A stretch of 64,000 bases of DNA from Algoriphagus aquimarinus (GCF_007997215.1 NZ_VORW01000018.1:28147-92146), one strand, 5' to 3'; shown: positions 8,114 through 18,183, numbered from the stretch's first letter. A program made the numbers and translations. Notes: generated from the letters alone by a model not told the origin.

Positions 8114-10123
8114 GTGGAAGATTCACAAAAAATCGCTTTAGTTCGACAGGAACCTTGGCTTGCCCAATACGAACCACAAATTCAACGGAGGTTTGATCGG
8201 TATAAGGAAGCAATGCTAGAAATCGATGATTTCAGTGGAAACATCCTCGAATATGCCTCAGTCCACAATTTCTACGGGATACATTATGAAGCTTGGAGAA
8301 AAGGCTGGGTATATCGGGAATGGGCTCCTGCAGCCAAGCGACTCTACTTTTTAGGTGATTTCAACGACTGGGACCGAAGCTCACATCCCATGAAAAAAAG
8401 TGGTCGTGGCGACTGGGAGATTTTCTTGCCTTTTGAGCAATACAAAGACAGTTTCCTCCATGGCAGTAAGGTGAAAGTCCATGTCATCGCCGATAATGGC
8501 GCTTTGGATAGAATCCCTGCTTATATAAGAAGAGTGATTCAGGATGAAAAAACACATGATGTCGCTGGACAACTTTGGTTTGCTAAGGATTTCCAATGGA
8601 CGGATGAATCTTTCACTACAAAAAATAGCCTGAAACAGCCATTAATTTATGAGTGCCATGTGGGAATGTCACAAGAGAAATTGGGAGTTGGCACTTATCA
8701 AGAATTCGAAGAACTAACTCTTCCTAGAATCAAAGCTGCTGGATACAATACCATACAACTCATGGCTGTAATGGAACATCCATATTATGGCTCATTCGGC
8801 TATCATGTTTCTAACTTCTTTGCTCCCACCTCGAGATTTGGCACTCCTGAGGAACTCAAATCCATGATCAACAAAGCGCATGAGATGGGTATTGCAGTGG
8901 TAATGGACATTGTACATTCACATGCCATCAAAAATGTAAACGAAGGATTAAATGAGTTTGACGGTAGCGAAAACCAATATTTCCATCCCGGAGACAAAGG
9001 CTACCATGAAGCCTGGGATTCAAAAGTCTTTGATTATGCCAAGCGGGAAGTACAGCAATTTTTGCTTTCAAATATTCGCTATTGGCTGGAAGAATTCCAT
9101 TTTGATGGATTTCGCTTCGACGGCGTGACTTCCATTATGTATCATCATCATGGGTTATTCATGGATTTTGATTCCGTTGACCTGTATTTTGATGAAAATG
9201 TAGATGAAGATGCTGTGCTATACTTGCAGCTTGCAAACACATTAATTCATAGTCTTAAACCTCTGAATATTTCTATTGCAGAGGATATGAGCGGGATGCC
9301 TGGGCTTGCCAGACCTATCGAAGATGGAGGAATTGGATTTGACTTCCGAATGGCTATGGGAGTCCCTGATTTTTGGATTAAGACCCTTAAACATAAGCAA
9401 GACGAGGAGTGGGACATGTTTGAGCTTTGGCATCAATTAACTAATCGACCTCAAGCAGAAAGATCTATAGGCTATGCCGAAAGCCATGATCAAGCATTAG
9501 TAGGTGATCAAACACTTGCTTTTCGTCTGATGAAAGAAGATATGTATTTCTCCATGTCTCTCCTTCAGCAAAATCTGGTGGTAGACCGTGGGATTGCGCT
9601 GCATAAACTAATCCGATTGATCACACTCACGCTGGGCGGAGAAGGGTATTTGAATTTCATTGGAAACGAATTTGGTCATCCTGACTGGGTGGATTTCCCT
9701 AGAGAAGGAAATGACTGGAGTCATCAATATGCCCGTCGACAATGGTCCCTAGTCGACGACCCATTACTTCGCTACGGACAGCTGGACGCTTGGGACAAGG
9801 TAATTATTAAGCTAGCAACGGACTACCAGCTTCTGGCCTCTGCTCCTGCTGAGCAACTCCATCTGGATCCTGATAAAAAGATTTTGGCATACGAAAGAAG
9901 CGGATTGATTTTCGTGTTCTCCTTCCATCCTACTGAGTCATTTTTCGGTTTACCTGTTCATGTCAAAAATGCCGGGGAATATATGATTTTGCTTAATTCC
10001 GATGAAAAGAAATTCAGTGGATTTGACCGTCTGGATCTAACAGTAAACTTCTTTACTGATGAGCATCAGTGTCTAAAGCTGTATGTCCCAAACCGAACAG
10101 TTTTGGTGCTGAAAAGAGTATAA
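8114..10123 (+). CDS. glgB: 1,4-alpha-glucan branching enzyme, eukaryote-like GH13_8 type
   Basis: Transfers alpha-1,4 glucan segments to make alpha-1,6 branches in glycogen. The 669-residue protein has an N-terminal helix region, a CBM48 module (about 55-155, with YREWAPAA and GDFNDW) and the GH13 barrel. The nucleophile is D336 in DGFRFDGVTS, the acid/base E390 in IAEDMSGMP, and the transition-state Asp D459 in YAESHDQALVGDQT. These blocks look like animal/plant GBE1 rather than E. coli GlgB, so it belongs to the GH13_8 branch, which occurs in some Bacteroidota. Only a GTG start is available, after a poly-A stretch; the next in-frame ATG is 33 codons in and would cut the conserved N-terminal helix. 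No other glycogen gene is nearby. It faces the GMC oxidoreductase gene with a 105-bp gap in which I see no convincing terminator. Confidence 0.93.
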   Translation: MEDSQKIALVRQEPWLAQYEPQIQRRFDRYKEAMLEIDDFSGNILEYASVHNFYGIHYEAWRKGWVYREWAPAAKRLYFLGDFNDWDRSSHPMKKSGRGDWEIFLPFEQYKDSFLHGSKVKVHVIADNGALDRIPAYIRRVIQDEKTHDVAGQLWFAKDFQWTDESFTTKNSLKQPLIYECHVGMSQEKLGVGTYQEFEELTLPRIKAAGYNTIQLMAVMEHPYYGSFGYHVSNFFAPTSRFGTPEELKSMINKAHEMGIAVVMDIVHSHAIKNVNEGLNEFDGSENQYFHPGDKGYHEAWDSKVFDYAKREVQQFLLSNIRYWLEEFHFDGFRFDGVTSIMYHHHGLFMDFDSVDLYFDENVDEDAVLYLQLANTLIHSLKPLNISIAEDMSGMPGLARPIEDGGIGFDFRMAMGVPDFWIKTLKHKQDEEWDMFELWHQLTNRPQAERSIGYAESHDQALVGDQTLAFRLMKEDMYFSMSLLQQNLVVDRGIALHKLIRLITLTLGGEGYLNFIGNEFGHPDWVDFPREGNDWSHQYARRQWSLVDDPLLRYGQLDAWDKVIIKLATDYQLLASAPAEQLHLDPDKKILAYERSGLIFVFSFHPTESFFGLPVHVKNAGEYMILLNSDEKKFSGFDRLDLTVNFFTDEHQCLKLYVPNRTVLVLKRV

Positions 10124-10228
10124 TGACCTGCAGTAATTAATGGAAAAAGCTTCTGGAAACACTCTCTTCTTTGAACAGACAGCTTCGTGCCAAAATATAA
10201 GAACACATAAATCGAAAGTAAAAACCTA

Positions 10229-11917
10229 CTATTTCAAATTTCCTTTCTTCATTTCCTTCACAACATAATCTACCGCTCTTGCAGTCAAAGCCATGTAGGT
10301 AATGGATGGATTTTGAGTTCCAGTGGACGTCATGCATGCACCGTCAGTGACAAATACATTTGGAGCCAAATGCATTTGGTTAAATCCATTGAGCAAGGAA
10401 GTCTTAGGATCTCTCCCCATTCTCACTCCGCCCATCTCATGTATATCTAAACCAGGTGATTGTTTACTATCACCTTTTCGGATATTCACACACCCTGCTT
10501 TTGTCAGCATTTCTACTCCTTGCTCATGAAAGTCATTCAGGATTTTCTCATCGTTTTCATCGTAGCCTACATTAATCTGAAGTAAAGGTACTCCCCATTC
10601 ATCTTGCTGATCTGGACTTAATGTGACATGGTTAGTTTCCTTAGGAATTGTTTCTCCCTGCATCATCATGTAAACTGACCAAGGTCCTGGTTTTGAATTT
10701 GCTTCCTTAAATTCTGCGCCAAATGGCGTATCTGCATGCCCCACTCCAGCACGTCCAGCCGAATAAAAAGTCATATATCCACGCATGAAGTCCATCTCCT
10801 GCTTTTTAACATTTCGGAAGTTCGGCATCATCACTGCGGTAGGTCTTCTTCCGAAATAAAACTTATCGTCAAAACCTTCATAACTGGCGTTGATTGATCC
10901 TCTATAGTTATGAAATGCAATATATTTCCCCAAAACACCTGAGTCATTTCCCAGACCATTGGGAAAGCGCTTGGAAGTACTGTTCAGTAAAATCAAATTA
11001 GTATTGAGTGCAGAAGCATTTAAAAAAATCACTTCCGAAAAATATTCTGATGATTCCTTACTGACTCTATCTACAACTCTCACTCCTGTGACCTTGCCTT
11101 TTTGATCATCATAAATAAGCGAATGAACCACAGAATCAGGTCGAATTGTCAAATTTCCCGTCTTGGCAGCTGTAGGCAAAGTAGAAGAATTGGAACTGAA
11201 ATAGCCTCCAAAAGGACATCCTCTATAGCATTGGTTTCTTGCCATACATTGACCACGGCCTTGCTCTAGATGAACTTCCTTAGGTTCGGTGAGATGAGCA
11301 CAACGACCAATAATCACATCGCGATCATCATAGGCTGCCTTGATTCTCTGTTGGATCTCCTTCTCCACACAGTTCATTTCCCAAGCTTTCAAAAACTCCC
11401 CATCAGGAAGTGTCTCCAACCCTTCATAACTCCCGCTTATTCCCACAAAACGCTCTACATAACTATACCAGGGAGCAACATCAGCATAACGAATTGGCCA
11501 ATCCACGGCAAAGCCATCTCGGCCTGGCCCTTCAAAATCATATTTGCTCCAGCGCTGAGTTTGTCGTGCCCAGATCAGAGATTTGCCACCCACTTGATAT
11601 CCCCGGACCCAATCAAATGGCTTTTCCTGCACATAAGGATGCTCGGAATCTTTGACAAAAAAATGCGCTGTATCCTCCTTGTAGGCATAGCATCTATTGA
11701 CCACTGGATTCTCAAGTTTGTCTGCTCTTGGGATTTGATTGCGATGTGGCATTTCCCAGGGAGCTGAAGTCATCGTGGGATAATCTTTCAAATGCACGAC
11801 ATCTCTCCCTCTTTCTAACACCAAGGTTTTCAATCCTTTTTCACAAAGCTCCTTTGCTGCCCAACCTCCACTAATACCTGATCCTACTACTATAGCGTCA
11901 AATTGATTCGATTTCAT
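10229..11917 (-). CDS. GMC-family FAD-dependent oxidoreductase
   Basis: A flavin-dependent dehydrogenase of the glucose-methanol-choline family, likely oxidising a sugar or other alcohol. The 562-residue protein starts with the Rossmann FAD motif VVGSGISGG (about 9-17) and LVLERG ending strand 2. An internal Cys-containing segment CMARNQCYRGCPFGGY is typical of the gluconate-dehydrogenase-like branch. The C-terminus has HEMGGVRMGRDP and STGTQNPSITYMAL, the second FAD and active-site region. I chose the ATG at 11917, which starts MKSNQFDAIVVGSG; an upstream in-frame start would add 34 residues unlike the family and run into the terminator hairpin. No Tat signal is visible, unlike many secreted homologues. 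The gene lies behind a terminator, so it is probably transcribed alone. Confidence 0.88.
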   Translation of the reverse strand: MKSNQFDAIVVGSGISGGWAAKELCEKGLKTLVLERGRDVVHLKDYPTMTSAPWEMPHRNQIPRADKLENPVVNRCYAYKEDTAHFFVKDSEHPYVQEKPFDWVRGYQVGGKSLIWARQTQRWSKYDFEGPGRDGFAVDWPIRYADVAPWYSYVERFVGISGSYEGLETLPDGEFLKAWEMNCVEKEIQQRIKAAYDDRDVIIGRCAHLTEPKEVHLEQGRGQCMARNQCYRGCPFGGYFSSNSSTLPTAAKTGNLTIRPDSVVHSLIYDDQKGKVTGVRVVDRVSKESSEYFSEVIFLNASALNTNLILLNSTSKRFPNGLGNDSGVLGKYIAFHNYRGSINASYEGFDDKFYFGRRPTAVMMPNFRNVKKQEMDFMRGYMTFYSAGRAGVGHADTPFGAEFKEANSKPGPWSVYMMMQGETIPKETNHVTLSPDQQDEWGVPLLQINVGYDENDEKILNDFHEQGVEMLTKAGCVNIRKGDSKQSPGLDIHEMGGVRMGRDPKTSLLNGFNQMHLAPNVFVTDGACMTSTGTQNPSITYMALTARAVDYVVKEMKKGNLK

Positions 11918-12017
11918 AGTCGAAAAATAAAGATTAACTGGTCCACTTTTAAAACCTTTGAAGTAATACCTAGAGCCCAAAGATTTTTTTAAGACTATAT
12001 CAGGATCACTAAACATC

Positions 12018-12050
12018 AAAAAGCCTCAGATACAAGTATCTAAGGCTTTT
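12018..12050 (-). terminator. terminator behind the ABC permease gene
   Basis: Stem AAAAGCCT-c-AGATAC / GTATCT-a-AGGCTTTT (12019-12033 with 12036-12050), 15 paired positions with one mismatch and a 2-nt loop. It lies 22 bp after the permease stop on the minus strand, with a T run on that strand, and separates this gene from the GMC gene. Confidence 0.85.
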
Positions 12051-12072
12051 GAATTTTTGAAAATTTATTGAT

Positions 12073-13317
12073 TTACTCGTACCTCAAGGATTCGATTGGA
12101 TCCAACTTGGATGCTTTGTATGCTGGAAAATATCCAGACATCAAACCTACCACAATACAAATCACAAAGGCTATTAGCATCCAAAGCCAAGGAATTAGGA
12201 AACCGCCTACTCCAATGACTAGTGCTATAATGTTGCCTATGGAAATACCCAAGAGCACTCCCATAGCCCCTCCTATAATACAGATCATAATGGCTTCCAT
12301 AAGAAACTGCTGTCTGATTCTAAGCGGTGTAGCTCCTAGTGCCTTACGGATACCGATCTCTCTAGTACGCTCAGTTACGGAAACTAGCATAATGTTCATC
12401 AAACCAATGGAAGCTCCTAGCAGCGTAATAAATCCTATACCAAAACCTCCCATTCTAAGATATCCTGCTACTTCTTCCAAACTTTCTGCTACAGACTCAC
12501 TTTTGGTCAAGTCAAATGAATCGTCTTGTGCCACTCGATCTTGACGGATTTCTCTCATCATTCCTATCGCCTGTCCCATTTCATAATCTATTCGCTCAGG
12601 GCCCGAAGCTACACCGGTAATGCTATAACTAAAATTTCCTCTTTTATCCAAACGACTGGCGTTTTCTATCGGAACCAAAATCTGTCTATCCGCACCCGAA
12701 TCCTGACCTACTCCTCCTTGCTCTTCAAGTATCCCTACAATAGTATAAGGTCTACCTAAAACAGTGATTTTTTGATTCAAAGGATCTTCACTTGCTTCAA
12801 AAAGCGTAGTTCCAAGTTCTTTCCCTATGATGCATACATTATAACCATTTTGAATTTCCATGCTACTGAAATTCCTACCTGACTCAAGCGTCATAGCTTT
12901 AATGTTCAAATAATTATCATCACCACCTCTTACTCGTACATTTGGATTGGTAGTTTTAGAGCCTCTCTTGATCTCTGCATTCCCTGTCACGGAAACAAAT
13001 ACAGTTGAAATTCCTACACTATTATATTTCTCCTTGAAGTTCATCACTTCCCGAAAAGTAAGCTTAGGATAAGTTTTCTCTGACTTACCATCCTGAATTG
13101 CTCTACCTCCACTAAATCCCTTATTTCTTATGTCGAATGAGTTAGCTCCCAAACCTGAGAAACTATCTGCTATTTGAGCTTTGATCCCATCAATAGCTGT
13201 CAGCATACCTACAAGTGATGAGATACCAATTGCAATGATGGCACCCGTCAGGATTGTCCTCAACAAATTTACTTTTACGGAGCGGACAGCCTCCCGTACA
13301 TTTTCGATCAAATTCAT
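12073..13317 (-). CDS. MacB-like ABC transporter permease
   Basis: A 414-residue permease of the MacB/FtsX type. It has one N-terminal membrane helix (about 20-42), a periplasmic MacB core domain (45-285) and three C-terminal helices starting near 290. The signature [22 protein letters not shown] and the ending [19 protein letters not shown] are characteristic. Such proteins act as mechanotransmitters with a separate ATPase, often exporting or extracting envelope lipids, proteins or antibiotics. No ATP-binding subunit or membrane-fusion protein is encoded next to it, so the partner must lie elsewhere. It is 106 bp from the miaE stop and may be read from the upstream operon or its own promoter; none is obvious in the gap. 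Confidence 0.9.
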   Translation of the reverse strand: MNLIENVREAVRSVKVNLLRTILTGAIIAIGISSLVGMLTAIDGIKAQIADSFSGLGANSFDIRNKGFSGGRAIQDGKSEKTYPKLTFREVMNFKEKYNSVGISTVFVSVTGNAEIKRGSKTTNPNVRVRGGDDNYLNIKAMTLESGRNFSSMEIQNGYNVCIIGKELGTTLFEASEDPLNQKITVLGRPYTIVGILEEQGGVGQDSGADRQILVPIENASRLDKRGNFSYSITGVASGPERIDYEMGQAIGMMREIRQDRVAQDDSFDLTKSESVAESLEEVAGYLRMGGFGIGFITLLGASIGLMNIMLVSVTERTREIGIRKALGATPLRIRQQFLMEAIMICIIGGAMGVLLGISIGNIIALVIGVGGFLIPWLWMLIAFVICIVVGLMSGYFPAYKASKLDPIESLRYE

Positions 13318-13423
13318 AGTGTGTTCATATTAGAACGACTTTCTTGCGCAATCGCAGCTAGATAAGTCAAGTATAAATAATTACGAGGAAAATGACTATT
13401 CAGTAAGAAAATTTAAGATCCCC

Positions 13424-14038
13424 TCAATGAATTCTATCACCTCGAACTTCTAGGTTCTTCATCACTTCTGCCTCAAAGTCTAACCATTCCTGCCACCTCT
13501 TAGTCACTACCTGAGGATCTTCATATTTTTTGGCTAGCTCTATAAAAGTCACGAAATGTCCAGCCTCCGAAACCATCAACTCATAGTAAAACTTTTGTAG
13601 CTCTGGATCTTCCAATTGAGTTGAGAGCAACTTAAATCGCTCACAACTTCTTGCTTCAATCAAGGCATTCATCAGCAATTGTTCCGTCAGCTGTTGAATT
13701 CTACTTCCACCTTTTTTTGAAAAATTCTTAAGTTGAAGAGCATATTCATCCTTTCTAACAAATCCTAGCTTCAGGCCTCGCTTACGAAGCTGCTCAAGCA
13801 CTCGCTCAAAATGTCCCCACTCTTCTGCAACAATTGGCGTAAGCGTATTCACCACTTCCTCTTTATCATTGAATCTCACAATGATGCTGATGCATGAAGA
13901 AGCTGCTTTTTGCTCACAGTAAGCATGATCGGTCAACACATCCCCCAATTGCATCTCTGCTATACTGGCCCACCGTGGATCGGTCGGCAGTTTCAAATGC
14001 AACATCTTCTGTCTTGTACTTTCCTCCCAACTCATCAT
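13424..14038 (-). CDS. miaE: tRNA-(ms2io6A37) hydroxylase MiaE
   Basis: O2-dependent non-haem diiron monooxygenase that hydroxylates the isopentenyl group of ms2i6A37 in tRNA. The 204-residue protein has the ferritin-like four-helix pattern with iron ligands in EEWGHFERV (about 77-85), EARSCERF (about 138-145) and SEAGHFVTF (about 169-177), which is the MiaE family arrangement. The start region is MMSW: ATG at 14038 shares three bases with the stop codon of the upstream porin gene, and ATG at 14035 is equally possible. It is the third gene of a compact minus-strand operon after lpxK and the porin. Presence of MiaE implies an aerobic lifestyle and that MiaA/MiaB exist elsewhere. Confidence 0.9.
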   Translation of the reverse strand: MMSWEESTRQKMLHLKLPTDPRWASIAEMQLGDVLTDHAYCEQKAASSCISIIVRFNDKEEVVNTLTPIVAEEWGHFERVLEQLRKRGLKLGFVRKDEYALQLKNFSKKGGSRIQQLTEQLLMNALIEARSCERFKLLSTQLEDPELQKFYYELMVSEAGHFVTFIELAKKYEDPQVVTKRWQEWLDFEAEVMKNLEVRGDRIH

Positions 14039-15984
14039 TAATCAAATAAATACCAGGTGATTCCCAGATCGATGAATGACTTGTAGCCTGTGTAATCTGG
14101 AGTTATAAAATATCCTTCCTTATTCATCAAACCACTATTGAGGTGATTGTATTTGAGCAATACACGAGTTCGATTGATACGGAAATCAAGGAAAATATCA
14201 GCTACAGGATATGCATAGACATTAAAGCTATTCTGAAGGTAAAACTGCTGAGTAGATGGGAAATAAGCTTCCGCAAAATAATCGGAATGATAGCGGATAT
14301 CCAATCCAAGTTGAACATAGACATTCTCATTGAACATTGGACTATCAAAGTAAAACTTGGTGTTTCCATAGAATTTAGGAATTCTAAATTTATCACTTGC
14401 CTCACCTGAAATCTGAGTGTATATCACCTCAGTATCCCACTGGAATTTCCGCCCGATACGCACTTTGGCTTTCAGCCCAGGAATCAACATAAATGCCTCT
14501 CCACTAGCTTGCTCTACTTTACGCTCTTCGTTGAAATAAACGTAATTATTCACTCTATTGATTGTCACAGAAGGGCGAAGCTGGATTTTATTAAAATCGA
14601 GTTTAAATACTCCGCGAATCTGATCCACTCCTATGTTACCAAAATCATTATCCCACTGGTAGTGATTGCCATAATACATTTGCTGCATAGCAGTAGGTTT
14701 GTAAACAGCCTTCGTATAATCCACCTCAAGCCAAGGAGAAATAAACAACCCATGTAGCTTGAATGCTCCAGGAATCAAATATTCCCCATCGGCACTGATT
14801 GACCACTTGTCAGAAATTTTACCTATCAACTCTCCACCCAAATAAACCTCGTTGAAGTTATTTTTATCTGGATAAAAAGTGCTTTTCATCCTACCTGCCC
14901 TAAATTTTGCGTGAGCATTATAATAGAATCCCTTGAAACTGCCCTTAAAGCCAACTTCGTTTCCCCACTCTTTGAAATCACTGTAATTCCTTGTGGTATC
15001 CAGCTGATCATTAAGTCTAGTGCTTGGATAGAAAAGGGAATCACTTCTTGTCAAAGGCGCAGTTAAAGTGAAGTCCTTATTCTTTTGATCAAAAATATGA
15101 TAGATCTGCAACTCATCCCTAACGCTATACTCGTGATAGAACCTGTATTCTTGTCTCAAATCACTCGCTTGCGTATTACTCAGCCACACTTTAGCATCTT
15201 CGTAGGTAAAATACACCGAAGTGCTATCAACCCCCGGAGGAATGATACCCCCTATTTCATTGACCTTATGTAGCATCCGGGAAAAATTACCCAAAAACCA
15301 ATATTTCCCGTTTTCCGAACGGTAATTAGTATGAAGGGAATAGGAAGTTTGTGACACCATATTATCATCCCTAGCCACTGGATTCAGTGTCTTTCGTGCT
15401 TTTATCGTATGCAAATTAAACCCTACATTCCATCTAGAATTAATGTTTCGGGCAAATGCCAAATCCAGCATGTTTCGTTGTCCTCCTCCGAAGAAAGCTG
15501 ACATCTCAGTGAAGGGAGATTTGGTATCGAAATACTTGTTGTTCTCCGGTGCGTGATAATACAAATCATAGGCGGAGAATCCAGATCTAGCACCTATGAC
15601 ATCAGGGATTTCATAGTAGATTGACTTAGTAGCGCTTCCTATATTCCCTAAATCCTGATATTTCCAATTGCTTTTACCTACTGGATCATAGTTGTGAAAA
15701 TTAGTCAGAGCCGTGTCCTGAGGATAGAGAATCAGGTTATTTCGCTTGATGTCTTTCTCATAGAAGTACAAACTGGTTTTAGGCCCATAAACCATCTTCG
15801 TACTGTCATCCAATAGGGATCTTCTCCCCACTATGCCTTCCTCTTCTTCATCTGGGTCAGTCACTTCCCTATTTCCTTGCTGATTTGTATTTTGGCCAGT
15901 TCTGGGAATAGTACGCTGTGCAAAAGCGAATTGGACACTCGCAATCGTGAGGAAAAATAAGAAACCGAGAAACCGTTTATTCAC
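14038..15984 (-). CDS. putative porin (outer-membrane beta-barrel)
   Basis: A 648-residue exported protein. The signal peptide is MNKRFLGFLFFLTIASVQFAFA, followed by a Pro/Thr/Asn-rich and acidic linker (residues 23-50). The rest alternates polar and hydrophobic residues, is rich in Tyr, Phe and Asn, and ends with a short aromatic strand (ITWYLFD), all typical of an outer-membrane barrel. It matches the Bacteroidota 'putative porin' family, usually found next to nucleotide or lipid-related genes; here the upstream partner is lpxK. The start is GTG at 15984, directly abutting the lpxK stop, so translation is coupled. Its end overlaps the miaE start. Substrate is unknown. Confidence 0.85.
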   Translation of the reverse strand: MNKRFLGFLFFLTIASVQFAFAQRTIPRTGQNTNQQGNREVTDPDEEEEGIVGRRSLLDDSTKMVYGPKTSLYFYEKDIKRNNLILYPQDTALTNFHNYDPVGKSNWKYQDLGNIGSATKSIYYEIPDVIGARSGFSAYDLYYHAPENNKYFDTKSPFTEMSAFFGGGQRNMLDLAFARNINSRWNVGFNLHTIKARKTLNPVARDDNMVSQTSYSLHTNYRSENGKYWFLGNFSRMLHKVNEIGGIIPPGVDSTSVYFTYEDAKVWLSNTQASDLRQEYRFYHEYSVRDELQIYHIFDQKNKDFTLTAPLTRSDSLFYPSTRLNDQLDTTRNYSDFKEWGNEVGFKGSFKGFYYNAHAKFRAGRMKSTFYPDKNNFNEVYLGGELIGKISDKWSISADGEYLIPGAFKLHGLFISPWLEVDYTKAVYKPTAMQQMYYGNHYQWDNDFGNIGVDQIRGVFKLDFNKIQLRPSVTINRVNNYVYFNEERKVEQASGEAFMLIPGLKAKVRIGRKFQWDTEVIYTQISGEASDKFRIPKFYGNTKFYFDSPMFNENVYVQLGLDIRYHSDYFAEAYFPSTQQFYLQNSFNVYAYPVADIFLDFRINRTRVLLKYNHLNSGLMNKEGYFITPDYTGYKSFIDLGITWYLFD

Positions 15985-17040
15985 TTAGATATTGTCCTTT
16001 TTATAGACCTTTTGATTGATTAATTGTGCCAAAGCTAACTCATCAGCTGGTGAAAATTTCACTTCTATAGCAAGCACAAAAATCGGAATTTCTTCCAGAA
16101 ATCCTTTGGGCGCGTTGGATTTAACTTTCACTGCATCTTTTTCGGTCGTAACAACAACGGGATTCTGCGATGCATGTTGCTTCATTGTACTCCGTACTCT
16201 ATCGAAATCAGCCTCAGAATACTCATGATGATCCGGATAGCTCATCACCTCTACTAGCTCGAAATTCCCACTTACATATTCTATCAGCGGTTGATCGTTT
16301 GCGAGGCCTGTAAGCAGTATAATTTTAGACGAAAAAGAAAACGAATCGTCCAATGGCGTTGGTTCCCCATAAGAAATAGATGAAAACAACACAGGTGTAT
16401 TGGCTTTACTATAAGTAGCTACTAGTCCTTTTATTTTAGCTTTCTGTGGTGTGCCTAGATCTTCGGGGCATTTGGTAACGATGATCAGATCAGCTCTTTT
16501 TGCTCCAGCTCTATTTTCTCTGAGTCTACCCATGGGCAGCAAAAAATCAGAATAAAAAGGTTTCTGATAAGTAGTCAAAAGAATATTCAAATCACCCTTC
16601 ACGTAGCGATGCTGAAAGGCATCATCTAAAATAATCAGCTCCGGAGCATCTGAAATTAGGGATATCTTCTCTAGTGCATTTACCCGATCTTCCCCTACGA
16701 ACACGGAAATCTCTTGACCAAACTTTTGATAAATCTGAAATGGCTCATCACCTATCTGGTCGGGGGAAACCTGTGGACCAGCTTCTAGAAATCCTTTGGT
16801 TTTTCGACCATATCCTCTACTCAGCGTGGCCACACGATACTCTTTGTGCTGCATACGAATCAAAAATTCCACCATGGGAGTTTTCCCTGTCCCTCCTACA
16901 CTCAGATTCCCTACTACGATACTTGGTATCTTAGATGACGTACTTTTCAGCCAGCCCAAATCGAAAAACCAATTTCGAAGTCTCGTGACCAAATCATACA
17001 ATAAAGCAAAAGGATAAAGCAAAAAAGCGTACCAGAGCAT
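15985..17040 (-). CDS. lpxK: tetraacyldisaccharide 4'-kinase LpxK
   Basis: Phosphorylates the 4' position of the lipid A disaccharide precursor at the inner face of the inner membrane. The 351-residue protein begins with the membrane-anchoring helix MLWYAFLLYPFALLYDL, then the P-loop VVGNLSVGGTGKTP (about 42-55), followed by TLSRGYGR, the Asp-rich ELIILDDAFQHR and the C-terminal VTTEKDAVK. All are hallmark LpxK blocks. I chose the ATG at 17040; a longer version starting 27 codons upstream would overlap the divergent nif3-like gene and adds residues not seen in the family. It heads the operon lpxK-porin-miaE and is divergent from the nif3-like gene, with only 39 bp between their starts. Confidence 0.95.
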   Translation of the reverse strand: MLWYAFLLYPFALLYDLVTRLRNWFFDLGWLKSTSSKIPSIVVGNLSVGGTGKTPMVEFLIRMQHKEYRVATLSRGYGRKTKGFLEAGPQVSPDQIGDEPFQIYQKFGQEISVFVGEDRVNALEKISLISDAPELIILDDAFQHRYVKGDLNILLTTYQKPFYSDFLLPMGRLRENRAGAKRADLIIVTKCPEDLGTPQKAKIKGLVATYSKANTPVLFSSISYGEPTPLDDSFSFSSKIILLTGLANDQPLIEYVSGNFELVEVMSYPDHHEYSEADFDRVRSTMKQHASQNPVVVTTEKDAVKVKSNAPKGFLEEIPIFVLAIEVKFSPADELALAQLINQKVYKKDNI

Positions 17041-17051
17041 TCCAGAATTAG

Positions 17052-17059
17052 TATTTTTG
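17052..17059 (+). promoter_or_regulatory. -7 element of the nif3-like gene
   Basis: TATTTTTG fits TAnnTTTG, 20 nt before the ATG at 17080. The element lies in the 39-bp gap shared with lpxK, so its upstream half must lie inside the lpxK coding start. Confidence 0.4.
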
Positions 17060-17079
17060 ATCAAATAAACAGAAAAATT

Positions 17080-18180
17080 ATGGGATACAAGATTAGCGAT
17101 GTGATTTCCTACTTGGAGCAAATCGCCCCTCCATCCTATCAGGAGTCGTACGACAACGCTACTTTGATTACAGGAAACAGCAATTCCGAAGTGTCGGGGA
17201 TTGTATGCTCACTTGACTGTATAGAAGCTACCGTAGAAGAAGCTATAGAACTAGGCGCCAACATGATCGTAGCTCATCATCCTATAGTTTTTAAAGGACT
17301 GAAGAGCCTCACAGGGAAAAATTATGTGGAGCGAACGATCATCAAAGCGATCAAAAATGATATCGCGATCTATGCTATTCACACCAATCTGGACCACGTA
17401 GCACACGGAGTGAATAAGCGAATTTCAGATCGATTGGGTCTTCTAAACACTAAAATTTTAAAGCCAAAAAAACAATTACTCAGCAAGCTGGTGTTTTTTG
17501 TGCCAGAACCAGAGAAAGACAAGGTCCTTCAGGCGGTCTATGCTGCTGGCGCAGGCCAAATTGGTGAATACTCAGATTGTTCGTTCCAGTTAAAAGGCAC
17601 AGGAACTTTTACGCCTTCGGCAAAAGCAAACCCTACATTAGGTGAGCGAAGCAAAGCTCAAGAAGAACAAGAGATCCGAGTAGAGGTTTTAGTTGCCAAT
17701 CATGTACTCCCAAAAGTATTACGCAAAATGCGTGAAGCCCATTCTTACGAGGAGGTAGCGTTTTACGTGCAAAGCCTTGAAAATGAAAACCAAGAAGTGG
17801 GTGCAGGTATGATTGGTACACTTACGCAAGAAATGGATGGTGAAGAATTTTTGGATCATCTGAAAGCCAAAATGAATCTGGAAGTGATCAAGCACACATC
17901 AATTATTCCACGAAAAATAAATAAAGTAGCTGTTTGTGGTGGGGCAGGTATTTTCCTGCTTGGAGACGCTATTCGTGCAGAGGCAGATGTCTTTGTGACC
18001 GCAGACGTGAAATACCACGAGTTTTTTGATGCCGATGGAGCATTAATTCTCTGTGACATCGGACATTATGAGAGTGAAATTTTTACAAAAGAACTACTCC
18101 GGGAGTTATTGTCACAAAATTTTCCTAATATTGCACTCTATTTGACAAAAGTAGTTACAAATCCCACATCCTACCGATAG
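17080..18180 (+). CDS. Nif3-like dinuclear-metal-centre hexameric protein
   Basis: A 366-residue member of the NIF3/YbgI (DUF34) family, sometimes annotated as 'GTP cyclohydrolase 1 type 2' without proof. Metal ligands are visible: H66/H67 in AHHPIVFKG, H101 and D105 in IHTNLDH, and the C-terminal GHYESE (His and Glu near 327-330). A roughly 110-residue insert (about 130-240) contains the CutA1-like domain present in longer bacterial members. The N-terminal family motif, usually YDNxGLxxG, reads YDNATLITG here. The gene is followed after three bases by a zinc-ribbon coiled-coil gene, an association common across Bacteroidota and Firmicutes. Biochemical role is unsettled in the whole family. 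Confidence 0.92.
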   Translation: MGYKISDVISYLEQIAPPSYQESYDNATLITGNSNSEVSGIVCSLDCIEATVEEAIELGANMIVAHHPIVFKGLKSLTGKNYVERTIIKAIKNDIAIYAIHTNLDHVAHGVNKRISDRLGLLNTKILKPKKQLLSKLVFFVPEPEKDKVLQAVYAAGAGQIGEYSDCSFQLKGTGTFTPSAKANPTLGERSKAQEEQEIRVEVLVANHVLPKVLRKMREAHSYEEVAFYVQSLENENQEVGAGMIGTLTQEMDGEEFLDHLKAKMNLEVIKHTSIIPRKINKVAVCGGAGIFLLGDAIRAEADVFVTADVKYHEFFDADGALILCDIGHYESEIFTKELLRELLSQNFPNIALYLTKVVTNPTSYR

Positions 18181-18183
18181 TAC

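Noticed and set aside
11918..12019. Longer N-terminus of the GMC oxidoreductase
   Set aside because: The extra 34 residues are unlike the family and are encoded across the terminator hairpin of the preceding gene.
12068..12544. 158-codon plus-strand frame opposite the ABC permease
   Set aside because: Composition is that of a shadow frame (Ile/Pro/Ser-rich), antisense to the well-supported MacB-like permease.
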